A DNA stretch of 64,000 bases from Micropterus salmoides (GCF_014851395.1 NW_024041262.1:13909252-13973251); one strand, 5' to 3'. Numbered from the stretch's first letter, positions 1 to 9,713 are shown. The notes: a model not told the origin generated them from the sequence alone. Numbers and translations: made by a program.

Positions 1-3000
1 AGTGACCCAGACCCCTGTCAACGCTCTGTCCTCATCACTGTGTTGACATGGACCCTCCTGAAAATTAAGTTCAGCGCACGTTCGGCAGAGTGTGAAGACA
101 AGTTTACCAGCGGCAGTTCTATATGGCAAAACAGGAAAAAATAAACCCTGTGGTGGACAGATTTTGGCTCTGATTATTCCAAAGTAGCTTTTGGGTTCTT
201 TGAAATCTTTGTAGATTATTTTTGGGTGCCCTAAAGGATAGGGAAAGCTACAGTTGACATAGGGATACAGCGATGTCACATCAAAGTAGTCTACCGTTTC
301 TTTAGCACCCGCAGTGTGTCTCAACTTTACTGCACAGGTTCGCCCCCATACAAAGCTTCGCGGGGTGAGAGAGGTTGAGGAGCTTTATACTGATTGAGAA
401 AATCTTTTAACCCCTGATGTGATTTTTTTCATCTCTGTCCATGTGTGCTCTCTCATGACAATCACTTTAGCATTGTGGATGGCCTGTAACTCACGTAATT
501 TCTCCTCGCACCTTACATGCAACTCCTCAAAAGGGTAACCGGTCAAAGGATTGGTCTCATGAGCTTTGAAACAACTCGGACAGCCATGGAAAAAACATCC
601 TAGAAACTCCCATACATATTTCACACCTTGGATCTCTGCAAAACCATCTACAAAGTATTTTCCCAGTTGTTTTTCCCCCTCATTTAAAGCATGTTGAATG
701 AAGATGTTTTCGGTGCTCGCCACCCATTGCAACCACTGAATGCCTGCGTTTGAATACATTTTGAACTGGCGTGTGTAGTTATCGGGGTCGGGGATGGCCA
801 AACTTTTAGGAGGAAGGAAGTTGGTCACAAACACTTTCATGCATGCAGATGCTATAGTCGCACGGCTAAACAGGTCAACCGCTGTTTCATCAATATACTG
901 TTTTCTGAACAGCTTGCATCCCTCTGCGAGAATCTCAACATCATTTTCATAATAGAGGCGGGCCTCTCTCATGAAATCAAATGTACCGCAGCGCGCCGTC
1001 TCGTACCAGGTGTTAAAGTCTTTCAGCTGTACCGTAGTCATGCGTTCTGTACCGTACATTTTTGGCTCCGGGCAGGGACCTATGTAGGTCAAATGGGCAG
1101 GTGAGCTAAAATTATGGGGAAAATAGCCTTTAATTCTGTCATCGAAACCGAGAGCTTTTGGCATATCGGCTAAACGCATGGAAAGAAAGGACAGTGAGTC
1201 AATGTATTTTTGATTAAAATCAGGATCTGTCATACAGATGACTTTTGAACCTTGCAAAATCAAAGAGGGTTTTAATGCTTGTTCAAGCATGGCGTTGAGG
1301 AGTAGGTAGGAGTCAAAACCTCGAGCATTGTGAGCAATAAACACAGCATTTTTGTACAGAGGGCGTCTGAAATGCATGAGAAACTCGTTGGCACAATTTC
1401 TGCCTTGAGAGCTCCATGTTTTGCCATCTAACGTTTTTGTACAAACCAAAAAGGGTATGTGAACGCCATTTTCATTGACGTATGTTTCAAAATCATAAAA
1501 CACCAATTTTTCTGTGTGTTTTGTTTCAGGGGGTAGTGTCTGGATGTAGCACTGGTGCATCTCACTCTTATCTGTAACGTCAGAGGTCAAATTCTCACCA
1601 CAGATTTTACACTTCACCGCAGGACATGTGTGTGGTTTACCTTCACACGGTGAAGCTGTACACATTTGTTACATTTTTTGTACAACGAGCACGTGCTGGC
1701 AAATTTTTTGGCTCTGGGCCTCTCTGTAGGCTCTTTGTGCTTTGTCAGGCAGAATTCTGAACGACATGTCCTGTTAGACTCTTTACACACAACAGGTTGA
1801 AACCCCTTCTGATTACAGGTAGGGTCATAGCAAACAGAACAATGAGCAGGGCATCTGTGACTCAGCACACAGTTGTACCCTGTGTAACAGTACTCACACA
1901 GATATGGGGAACCCAGAAAGGCCTTTAGATTTTTTATACCATAGTAGTGGTTCTGAAAGAGAAACAAAAATAGGGTTTTACTCTGTCTTGGGCTTTTGGT
2001 CATGAATTTACAGAGGGCCCTATCGTCGTCTCCTCTATAAAACACTACAATTTTGCAGTCCAAAGCACGTTCAAATCGCGTGATGTCGCTTAAGGCTACA
2101 GGTGTCTGATCATCCATTCCCACTTTGTTTTCAATCTCTCTACCACATTGAAGAGCCTGTCTATCGTTGAGGAGGGGATGCAGAAGATGAGCCAGACAGA
2201 CGGCGAAACACAACTGATTTCACCGTCTGTCATAATGGTCCAATTGGATTGTACAATGCGAAGCAAAAGTCTTTCAAAACCTGCTAAATTGTCAACATCA
2301 CCATCCTGTAAGATAACTGATACATTATTACGGAGATTTTCCCCTCTTAGCTCCAACTGCACCACATCTTGGGGTCTCCTGTGTGACAAGGCTTGTTGTA
2401 AAATCGCATCTACCTGCTCCAGTGTACCAATGGTTGGAGAAGGAAAGCGCAACACCTGGCGTATTTCATAATTACAGAATCTATGTCGTGATATGACTCT
2501 TGCTTGAGGTGCCACAGGGTCAATATTTTGAGTCGTGCTACCCCCTTGCTGTTGCAAGGGAGGAGTGTTGGCTACCTGCTCCATGAGGGGGGAGTTAATG
2601 GGGGTCTGGTAGGTCGAGGATGTGGAGGGGGTTAAGGCAGGGATTGCATTATTTTCAAGCTCGGAGAGAGCATTTTGTATTTGAATCAATGGGTCTGGAG
2701 ACACAGATGAGTTTAAGACAGGAATATGCTCGGGCTCGGGTAAAGAGGGGATGTTGTTTTGGTTAAAGGGTTCATTCATTTGGTTGATTTCATCTAAAAA
2801 AGCAGTTGGTATTTCATTTTCTAAGCGTTCCAGATCAACGATAGCTTGATTTATAGCGTGTAACGGATCTAAGAACTGACTGGAGGAGGTCTCGTTTTCA
2901 ATTACACTATTTTCAGTTATACCATTTTGAAAGTTTGACTCATTCTGAAAATGTTGATCTACCTTGTCTGATAAACTCAGCCTAAGCCCTAACGGTTTGT

Positions 3001-3010
3001 TTTCATCCAT
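1..3010 (-). pseudogene. Broken protein-primed family B DNA polymerase (Polinton/adintovirus type), continues past left edge
   Basis: This is the replicative polymerase of a Polinton/Maverick or related adintovirus-like element, which copies linear DNA from a protein primer. It is read on the minus strand from an ATG at 3010. The N-terminal part (3010 to about 2215) is acidic and then folds into a conserved region with the signature RFCNYEIRQVLRFPSPTIG. Next comes a Cys/His-rich segment (2213-1614). The 3'-5' exonuclease follows (1665-385) with motifs YDFET, HNARGFD and YENDVEIL. The palm motif DVTSLYP lies near 262-294. The pieces sit in different frames: breaks fall near 2215 (probably with a small deletion), near 1650, and as a compensating pair near 400 and 355. 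Assignment to pPolB rests on family knowledge and is strong. Choosing between a transposon copy and an integrated virus is not possible from this piece. No integrase, ATPase, protease or capsid gene is visible in the window. Confidence 0.85.
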
Positions 3011-3878
3011 TATCATAAAAATCAAAACACACTTAAACCTTAAAAAATATCAACGTGAACAAAATGAATAACACGTTTATCTAACTGTTGCAAGTGAAAA
3101 TCAACAATAAAAACAATTACCCAATGAAACAAATAAAAAATCATTTGAAACAATTTCAGATAAATCACCTTACTAATTATGATCACTGTAGACAGCCAGC
3201 ATTTCACCCATTAGTCGGAAAGCATTACTCATTAAAACTAGTTGATCATGGGCAGTCCGACAGCAATTCTGACAGCCTCTCACGGAGGCCTGTTTGCTGG
3301 AGGGAGACAAAAACAAAGACACTTTAACCTCTTTTGTGTATTTTAATACAGAAAGACAGGCTTCACCCCTAAAAATCACTACTTTAATACTTTATAGCAA
3401 ACAAGCAAACTAGTTTTTTTAAAATTATTTGCATGGCATCATTAAAGTTTTTTAAAACTCTTACATTATCTTGTAACTAATTACCCTGAATGTCAGACAT
3501 CAGTACCAAAACACTGTAGAAGTGCAAAACAAACAAACAAACAAACACCACAGTAATAGCCTACTTTGTGAAAAGGAAGCAAAATAGCTTTTAAAGTCAG
3601 GTTAAATAACTCTTAAGACTACTTGGTGCATAGAACATTTGACATGGTGTTGTATTTGAGAAATTAGTGTGGATTACTTTTAACTCATTAATTTTATAGC
3701 CTAATAATCAGCAACATGGTATCACGGGAAACTGTGTATATAGGCTATACTATTTTATTATGACTGCATATTTGCTAGGTTAATGGTTTTAGAGCAACGT
3801 CTGTTGGCTGGTTAATGATATTACATGAGCTAAATAAAATGTGCAGCCCCCGAGCGTTATAATAACAATTTCACTTAC
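3011..3878. other. AT-rich spacer between polymerase remnant and transposon gene
   Basis: No coding region can be supported with confidence. On the minus strand a possible acceptor (a pyrimidine run ending CCTCCAG near 3300) precedes an open stretch down to a TAG near 3171. Its reading frame does not connect cleanly to the exon ending at 3879, so I do not call it an exon. The rest is low-complexity AT-rich sequence. Confidence 0.4.
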
Positions 3879-5415
3879 TGCTGCTGCTCCTACTACTGCT
3901 ACTGCTGGTTGAAAGCAGCCTTCTACGGTGTTCCCTTTTCCGAGGTCCGTTGATCGGTATAGGCTCATGAGCCTATACCGTGGAGGTGAAGATCTGGATG
4001 GAGGCAGTGGAGGTGAAGATCTGAGTGATGGAGGCAGTGGAGGTGAAGATCTGGATGGAGGCAGTGGAGGTGAAGATCTGAGTGATGGAGGCAGTGGAGG
4101 TGAAGATCTGGATGGAGGCAGTGGAGGTGAAGATCCGAGTGTGGATGGAGGCAGTGGAGGTGTCAGCACAGATCTACACCGTACAAAAATTCACACTGTA
4201 AAAATCTTGTGCAACAACAAAAAAAAAATCTTAGCACTAATTTCCCCCAGCTTTTTCTTAAAAACATTAATTAATTAATTAACGTAAATAACATTACAAA
4301 CTGAAAAATATGTTGTCTGTATTACAAAAAAAAAAAAAAAAAAAAAAGGTTAGTTGAGTCAACTTATTTGTTTTCTGGAGATGTGCCACTATTCTGTAAC
4401 AATTGTAGTTGAGCCAATTCAACATTTTGTGTCTACTGGAAACAGTTATAATAAGAATAAACAGGTCCAGATCTTCTAATCACTTCTGTCCAGGAATAAG
4501 ATTAGTGAATTATTCTAGTTTATGAAGCTGAAAACTTCATTCATGATCATCTTGGTTTCTTTCTTTCTAAGCAAAAAAATATGCGTTTTGTTAAACACTG
4601 TTCAAAGACCACAAACTTACACAAGAAAAGCCAAAGAATCTAACCATCCAACCTAAGGAAACTCATCACTAAAATGGTAAAACATTTAACAGTGTAGAGG
4701 TGATTACCTGAGGGTGGATGGAGGTGTAGGCCTGATTTGGCTGCCGGACCAATTGTCATCATCCTCATCCACACTGGACAAAATCACTCGCCTAGAAATG
4801 TATAATATACAAGCCCAATCAATGAGTTAAAGCATTTTTTTTTTATTATTTGTTGGTTAATTGTGTATCTGCTGCCTACCTCCCATGTTTTGACAGCTTT
4901 GAGCCAAATACACTAAACAAAACTTTTCCTTCCTGTGTCATTGGGAAATTCAAATTTTCATCATCCATTTAGAAGCAGTAGTTCAAAATCAATAGCCTCA
5001 CCTCTTTTTGCGCTTCCCCCTTCCAGTCTTCACTGTAGAATCGGACTCGGTTGGTACATCAGTGTTTTGCTCATACTCCACTAATTTTCTGCGGGCAATT
5101 TCATACGTAGCTTTGGAGACAGACAAATGAGTGGCAATTAGTTTAATTCAGAGCTAATTTAAACCGAACCAACAGTGAACTCAACATGTCAAATAATTTC
5201 ATACAAATAGACACATTACCGACTTTTCTCTTGACAGTCAACTTGTATGTCGCCCAGTCAGTGTGAGGGTCCTGTTGCTCTATGACCGCCTTTGCCATGT
5301 TCATCCTTGTTGGTGGCCAGTAGCATTCATCCTCCTCAGGCCCGACAAACCATTTGGTCGGTATAACTGCCAATCCCCCACCATTTATAAATTCAACTAT
5401 CCCGAAAGGTAACAT
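3879..5415 (-). CDS. Spliced transposon-associated gene, W/CYWPP N-terminus and proline-rich repeat linker (DUF4806-like architecture)
   Basis: Four minus-strand exons can be read: 5415-5220 (ATG at 5415), 5110-5002, 4791-4708 and 4173-3879. All have GT/AG borders and matching phases (1, 2, 2). Exon 1 encodes a small N-terminal domain with the pattern GIVEFINGGG, TKWFV and CYWPP. Exon 2 is basic at its end (GRGKRKKR). Exon 3 is acidic (SVDEDDDNW) and then proline-rich. Exon 4 encodes a repetitive SSPPLPPSRSSPPLPPSLR linker. Its 3' donor (gtaagt at 3878) is strong, but no convincing following exon was found, so the C-terminus is missing. Fish proteins with this N-terminus often carry a C-terminal DUF4806 domain and lie next to transposase-like genes; that link is from memory and would need a search. 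The frame after the repeat array is doubtful, so this copy may be a pseudogene. Confidence 0.6.
3956..3979. repeat. Perfect 24-bp palindrome
   Basis: The sequence GGTATAGGCTCA joined to its reverse complement gives a perfect inverted repeat with no spacer. It lies directly against the start of the minisatellite at 3980, inside exon 4 of the spliced gene. Confidence 0.95.
3980..4162. repeat. Coding minisatellite, alternating 27/30-bp units
   Basis: Six units follow one another with lengths 27, 30, 27, 30, 27 and 33 bp, then a partial unit. The plus-strand core is GTGGAGGTGAAGATCTG plus a GATGGAGGCA tail. The 27+30 pair forms a 57-bp higher-order unit present twice. All lengths are multiples of three, so the minus-strand frame (SSPPLPPSR / SSPPLPPSLR) is kept through every unit. 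Confidence 0.95.
4194..4694. mobile_element. CACTG-ended MITE (EnSpm/CACTA-like, non-autonomous)
   Basis: The segment begins CACTGTAAAAATC and ends AACAGTG, whose reverse complement is CACTGTT, so both ends carry CACTG. Inside is the GTTGAGTCAACTT-type motif common in fish EnSpm MITEs (family knowledge), plus a poly-A run at about 4326-4348. No coding capacity is seen. Flanking trinucleotides (tca, tag) do not match, so no target duplication is demonstrated. It lies in the intron between exons 3 and 4 of the minus-strand spliced gene and leaves only 33 bp of that intron outside itself. Confidence 0.6.
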
Positions 5416-5478
5416 GCTTAAAGAAAAACAAATACATACAAAAAATTTTAAAAAACAACAAAACAAATAATTAGCACT

Positions 5479-5825
5479 CTAGTGCAGGAGTGGTAATGCC
5501 ACGTATCCAGTCTTGTGTGGTAATAACACCATTTTTGTTTTTAACTCCTCCACAGGTAACAGCTGCAAGTCTTCAGATAAATTAAAAACAAAAAGAATTC
5601 CAAGACGCGATGAGTCCATTGGATAGGTGAAAAAGGATTTGGCAGTTTCAAAGAAATTACACAGGACTTTAACAGTTCCAGAAAGTGACAAAATGTTCCG
5701 CACAATAAGAATCCAGTCATCGCCATGAGAGGAGGAGATCAGTGTCTGTCCATCATTGTAACGCCTGTATTGTTCCCATGTTGCAACTGAATTAAGCATT
5801 GGTCCAGAAAAGAAAAACAGCAGGC
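5479..5825 (-). pseudogene. Last exon of a transposase-like protein (two-gene fish DNA transposon)
   Basis: On the minus strand an acceptor (ctttgccag before 5825) opens a frame of about 115 codons ending in TAG at 5479-5481. Visible segments include NSVATWEQYRRYNDG, DDWILIVRNIL, KSFFTYPMDSS and the C-terminal VLLPHKTGYVALPLLH. That ending matches my memory of the C-terminus of a family of fish transposase domain-containing proteins, often assigned to EnSpm-like elements. The upstream catalytic exons are absent: nothing resembling the DDE core is found between 5826 and 8 kb. The W/CYWPP gene starts only about 65 bp downstream on the same strand, as expected for the second gene of the same element. 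It could instead be a transcribed host-domesticated fragment. Confidence 0.5.
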
Positions 5826-6560
5826 CTGGCAAAGCGCACCCATGGTAAAAGGAAAGAAAGTTACAGAAAACATCTTCTACAAACAATTTTAATTTGCCAA
5901 TACTTATTAATAATGAATAAAAGTGCATAACGTGCAAATCGGATAATAATCAAGTGCAATATACACATGTTTTGTCAAAGCATCGGTCCCGAACCGGCAT
6001 CAACACTACATTTCAACACCTGCTTCCTCCTTCACACACGTCTGCCTGATTTAACTTCTCCCCAGTTGTTCCTTGAAAGCCCTCAAAACACGAAAAGCTG
6101 TGAAGTGATAAATATGGTAGTTTCTTCTTTGGTATGCAATCTTAAAAGGTATGCAACAGGACGGACCGGTTTTAGTCTCGGCATTTGTCCTCCGACTGCA
6201 ACTGCTAGCGCTTTCACCGGAAAAGAGTTTACCCTACTTCCAGTCTCGACCGTCATTCTTCTGAAATAGGCCTATTGATTACTTTTAATATGCGCGAGGG
6301 AAAGACTGCAAGACAGCGCTCTTTGAAGACGGCGAGAGTGTGCGTGCATGGCCGGGCGAGGCTCTCTCTCTCTGATCGCCTCGGTAGTATTGTTTGAATA
6401 CGGTGTGGTTGCGCGCGCGCTCGAGGCCGGCCGGCTCTATTTCTTTCTGCTCGTTCTTAACTTATATGCGCCCAGGAGTCATTCACCGATCAAATGAGGC
6501 TTTATAAAAGGTACATGAAAATATGGAACTTTGGAAAACACCGACGATTAATCCAAAATA
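5826..6560. other. CpG-rich segment with possible small exon
   Basis: Positions 6290-6460 are unusually CG-rich for this window (gcgcgcgc, ggccggccgg) and look promoter-like. On the minus strand, downstream of it, an acceptor (tatttcag at 6261-6268) precedes a 178-bp open stretch, 6260-6083, ending in TGA. It is in phase with the donor at 7053 of the unrecognised gene upstream. It might be that gene's last exon or chance; its sequence has no recognisable domain. Confidence 0.3.
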
Positions 6561-6657
6561 AACAATTCACACGTTGCCTTGATGTAACAGACAAATAAAT
6601 TTATGTATATAAATGAGTCCCTTATTATTACTATGGAAACCCCTTCCAAGTCGCAAT

Positions 6658-6746
6658 TTGTTCCGTAGTGCAGCAGTTAAAAACTCTGCTTCTCTGACTG
6701 CTTGCGCGGTGCAGCGGCCATGGGATTCAAATCCTGGCGGGAATAA
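6658..6746 (+). other. Degenerate tRNA-like sequence (tRNA pseudogene or SINE head)
   Basis: An 89-nt segment starts with TTGTTCC and ends with GGAATAA, which can form a 7-bp acceptor stem with one G-T pair. A B-box-like GGATTCAAATCC lies near the 3' end and a weak A-box-like GTAGTGCAGCAGTT near the 5' end. The length suits a class II (Ser/Leu) tRNA, but the anticodon and T stems do not pair well. No CCA or SINE body is evident. Confidence 0.35.
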
Positions 6747-7053
6747 CCCCCACCGATAAAGCATTGCTGACATGGACTTCCATCAGTGTTTTTAACTGTA
6801 AACATTAAAATGCAACCAGCTGGTAAAAGTGGAGAAATTGTTTAACAGCTCCACAACCAAGCCTTCTTAACAATATATTAAAGCCAGCCACTCAAAATAA
6901 GCTCAACGTAAGTTAAGTTAACTGGTTTACCTTTGCTAAAAGCTAAGTTATGGCCTCTTAGTCTTAACTGTAACGTTACTTTCCAAAAAAGCTTGGTTAA
7001 CATGTCATACAGTAAATTCATCCCGTTTATTATACACTAAAGCAGATTCTTAC

Positions 7054-8152
7054 CTGTCTTTGTCCACACACAACACCGTTATGGGTCCTTCCTCAACGGA
7101 CAGCAGACTCGAAGGCGCCAAATTGTTGCTGGGCAAAATTTTGCTCGGTGATGGGGGTGGAGCTTTCCGGATGTGCACTGCACTGCTAGCGGTTTTAAAA
7201 CATTTTGTGGGGAACTGTGGCAAACTTGTCTGTTCAAATTCATATAGTGCTTAAAAAACATTGACAAAATTGACATTGCTTCAAAAATCTAAATAGCTTA
7301 ATAGTCATATGCAATTTGTATACAATTGGGACCTAGTGGCTGTTTAAATAAAATAGCATCCATGTCTGACATAATCAATTATGAATTTGGTGTGGAGCCC
7401 AGCCCACTTAGTTTAGCCCATTTACTGCCCATGTGGGGCCCAACAACAAAGCCCACTCTGAGCCCATGCCCAGCAGAAGCCCAACCAGCCTAAGTGAGGC
7501 CCATGTGGGCCCCAATTAGACGTGTTTGCAGGGCAGTCTGATTCAGCGGCGTACAGGTTCTGCTGGGTCCGGATGAATGATTTCCTCTGCTGTCAGTCCC
7601 CGCGCTTCTACCGGTGATCCGTTACGTGATCTCCCATCTGCGGCCTGACTAGAGCGCTCTACATCATCGACGGGTGATTCCGGGGACACATCCGGCTCAT
7701 CGTGTTCCGGGGACCCCGGTGTTATGTACGCTTACGGTACTGAAACGGAGGGCTGATCCGATTCTAGAACCGGAGCGTTCTCCTCGTAAAAGGTTGGGGA
7801 GAGACCCTGCTTACCGACTTCTCCTGTGAGATCTAAAACCTGCTCTGATGGAATGCCATTCTCCCTTGTAGAGCCTATTTGCTCCCCTGAGTAGAAATCT
7901 GTAAAAACAATATACAAAATAGACATCAGGATAGGACACTTTAAAATATAGAACATTTCTATTTCACTGTAGTACATAGAAGGCCTTCTTACCTTCAAGG
8001 TGATATGCGGTTGAATGAAGCTCATTGTCGATTAAGTCAAAAACTGTTAATTGAAAACACGCAGGAATGAAAATACAAAGTGTCGATTTTTGCTATTTCT
8101 TAAGTTACGGAGGAAAGGCTGAATGCGTACCGTGTTCTCTTTGAAGGGTCAT
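7054..8152 (-). CDS. Unrecognised multi-exon gene, N-terminal 117 codons
   Basis: Minus-strand exons are 8152-8131 (ATG at 8152), 8043-7993, 7898-7815 and 7249-7054. The donors are GTACGC, GTAAGAAGG, GTAAGCAGG and GTAAGAATC, and the acceptors end AACAG, TACAG and TTAAG. The first three introns are all phase 1 and the fourth donor is phase 2. The first two introns are 87 and 94 bp, typical of fish. The protein begins MTLQREHVFDLIDNELHS and continues with YSGEQIGSTREN. The last exon is a 64-codon open frame with a KAPPPSPSKIL proline-rich stretch and VEEGPITVLCVDKD. I do not recognise the family; no transmembrane segment, zinc finger or enzyme motif is seen. It ends in an open donor at 7053; a candidate terminal exon lies at 6260-6083. 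An alternative 3' form of exon 3 is listed separately. It may be a transposon or viral accessory gene or a lineage-specific host gene. Confidence 0.55.
7380..7535. repeat. GCCCA-rich dispersed repeat
   Basis: The segment is built from short GCCCA/GCCCAT blocks (gagcccagcccac, cccatgtggggcccaa, gcccatgtgggcccc) and ends near ACGTGTTTGCAGGG. This composition is familiar from fish interspersed repeats, but I cannot assign a family. Confidence 0.4.
7543..7898 (-). CDS. Alternative long form of exon 3, open frame with one internal stop
   Basis: If the donor at 7814 is not used, the frame of exon 3 reads on and meets TAA at 7732-7734, giving a 79-residue product. The same frame then stays open for a further 62 codons to TGA at 7543-7545. 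This second part looks coding: acidic and Ser/Pro-rich (SPEHDEPDVSPESPVDD, then RGLTAEEIIHPDPAEP). This could be a retained-intron isoform, a recently disabled longer exon, or stop readthrough. I cannot choose among these. Confidence 0.35.
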
Positions 8153-8205
8153 CGCTCTGGTTTCAGGTCACTAGTGTGAAGACCTCTGGATTTCTGGTAG
8201 GGTAC

Positions 8206-8212
8206 TTATAGA
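8206..8212 (-). promoter_or_regulatory. TATA-like box upstream of the unrecognised gene
   Basis: Read on the minus strand, CTATAAGTA lies about 55-60 bp upstream of the ATG at 8152. A start about 30 bp downstream would give a 5' leader of some 25 nt. This is inferred from position and consensus only. Confidence 0.35.
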
Positions 8213-9166
8213 AGTAAGAAAAAACAAACAAAACAAAAAAAACACCCGAGTGCTGCTCAGCATGTGGGAGATAACTGATGACGGGTTGGGGCCGTTACTT
8301 CTGGTACAACCAGATTATTATATAGTTCCAAACTCTTGTCTCCGGCTGATAAAAATAGGTTCCTGTTTCAAAAATAAACTCTGTCTGATAAAACCAGACC
8401 GTTTTTTAACATCCGGAGTCTGGGTTATAGATAACCATAGTTAATAACTGGTCTACAAGATTACCTGAGGATGACAGTTAAACACACAACACGACTCATT
8501 GAGAAAACAGAGGGAGGTGCGGGGGGTGGAGCACATTCCTCAATTCACCCTGCACAGCCTATGCTACACCAGAAAGAGTGAGAGGACAGAGAAGAGGAGA
8601 CACAGACTCACAAGTTTAAGACTAGGCTACAGCTTTGGAGTGATAATGATGGCAAGTTTGTAAGACAAAGCTTTAGCAAAGATTTTACAAAGTTTAATTT
8701 TGGAACTCACTCTTATTTTGCTGCATGCTGTTGAAGGTAATTTATAATGCTGTTTAATTTTTACTCACCGTTATACCATTTTACTGCTTTAATGTCATTA
8801 TTTCAATTTATTCTTCACTTGTTTAATAATAAAGACTGACTTGATTCCAAATCAATGAAGAAACCTCCTACTGATCCTTTGCTGGCCCGGAGATTCCTCC
8901 TTTACTTATAACTCACTGCTATACTTTTTTAATGATAAATTTATTGCCATAAACACCTACTAGTTAATTCATTCAAGTTTTATTACTTAATAAAGTCTTT
9001 AAATCAATGAAAAACCTCCTCCAATTATCAGTCAAAAACACACAATGGAAGGATGTACGCACCCCTCTTATCAGTTACACACAGACATCCGGTATGGGGG
9101 CGGGACCGGAAATAGCTGTCAAAAATGAGTTTGATGGAATGTCATGTATAATTCTCTCTGGCCACT
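8213..9166. other. No gene seen
   Basis: AT-rich sequence with short A-runs at 8220-8242. No exon-like structure, RNA gene or named repeat was found before the Tc1 remnant. Confidence 0.5.
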
Positions 9167-9569
9167 ATCAGAGCAACCTGGGCTCTCATAACACCTGAGC
9201 AGTGCCACAGACTGATCGACTCCATGCCACGCCGCATTGCTGCAGTTATTCAGGCAAAAGGAGCCCCAACTAAGTATTGAGTGCTGTACATGCTCATACT
9301 TTTCATGTTCATACTTTTGAGTTGGCCAACATTTCTAAAAATCCTTTTTTTGTATTGGTCTTAAGTAATATTCTAATTTTCTGAGATACTGAATTTGGGA
9401 TTTTCATTAGTTGTCAGTTTTAATCATCACAATTAAATGAAATAAACATTTGAAATATATCAGTCTGTGTGTAATGAATGAATATAATATCCAAGTTTCA
9501 CTTTTTGAATGGAATTACTGGAATAACTCAACTTTTTGATGATATTCTAATTATATGACCAGCACCTGT
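9167..9569 (+). mobile_element. 3' part of a Tc1/mariner element (transposase C-terminus plus 3' terminal repeat)
   Basis: Codons 9167-9280 encode the end of a Tc1 transposase: ITPEQCHRLIDSMPRR, then VIQAKGAPTKY and a stop. The downstream untranslated part ends in an inverted-repeat end, ATATGACCAGCACCTG at 9555-9569, followed by TA. The reverse complement (CAGGTGCTGGTCATATAATT) is the start of a terminal repeat common in fish Tc1 elements (family knowledge). The 5' repeat and the DDE catalytic region are missing, so the copy is truncated and immobile. Confidence 0.8.
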
Positions 9570-9674
9570 ATAATTGTCTCGCATATGTCATTTTGGGACA
9601 CTTGACAATCCACCTATTTGTTTAGGTATGAGGAAGTGTTGTAATTTTTCAGCCCTGGAGGTTGCTCCTTGACA

Positions 9675-9677
<3 letters not shown>

Positions 9678-9711
<34 letters not shown>
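9678..9711. repeat. (CA)n microsatellite
   Basis: About 17 uninterrupted CA units. Confidence 0.95.

Positions 9712-9713
<2 letters not shown>

Noticed and set aside
3171..3317. Possible further exon of the W/CYWPP gene
   Set aside because: An acceptor-like site is present, but no frame joins it to exon 4 without a stop.
3928..4278. Plus-strand frame with GGEDLDGGS repeats
   Set aside because: It is the complement of a spliced minus-strand exon; openness follows from the triplet-length repeat units.
9678..9711. Short regular repeats as a CRISPR array
   Set aside because: It is a plain CA microsatellite with no spacers, and the sequence is vertebrate.
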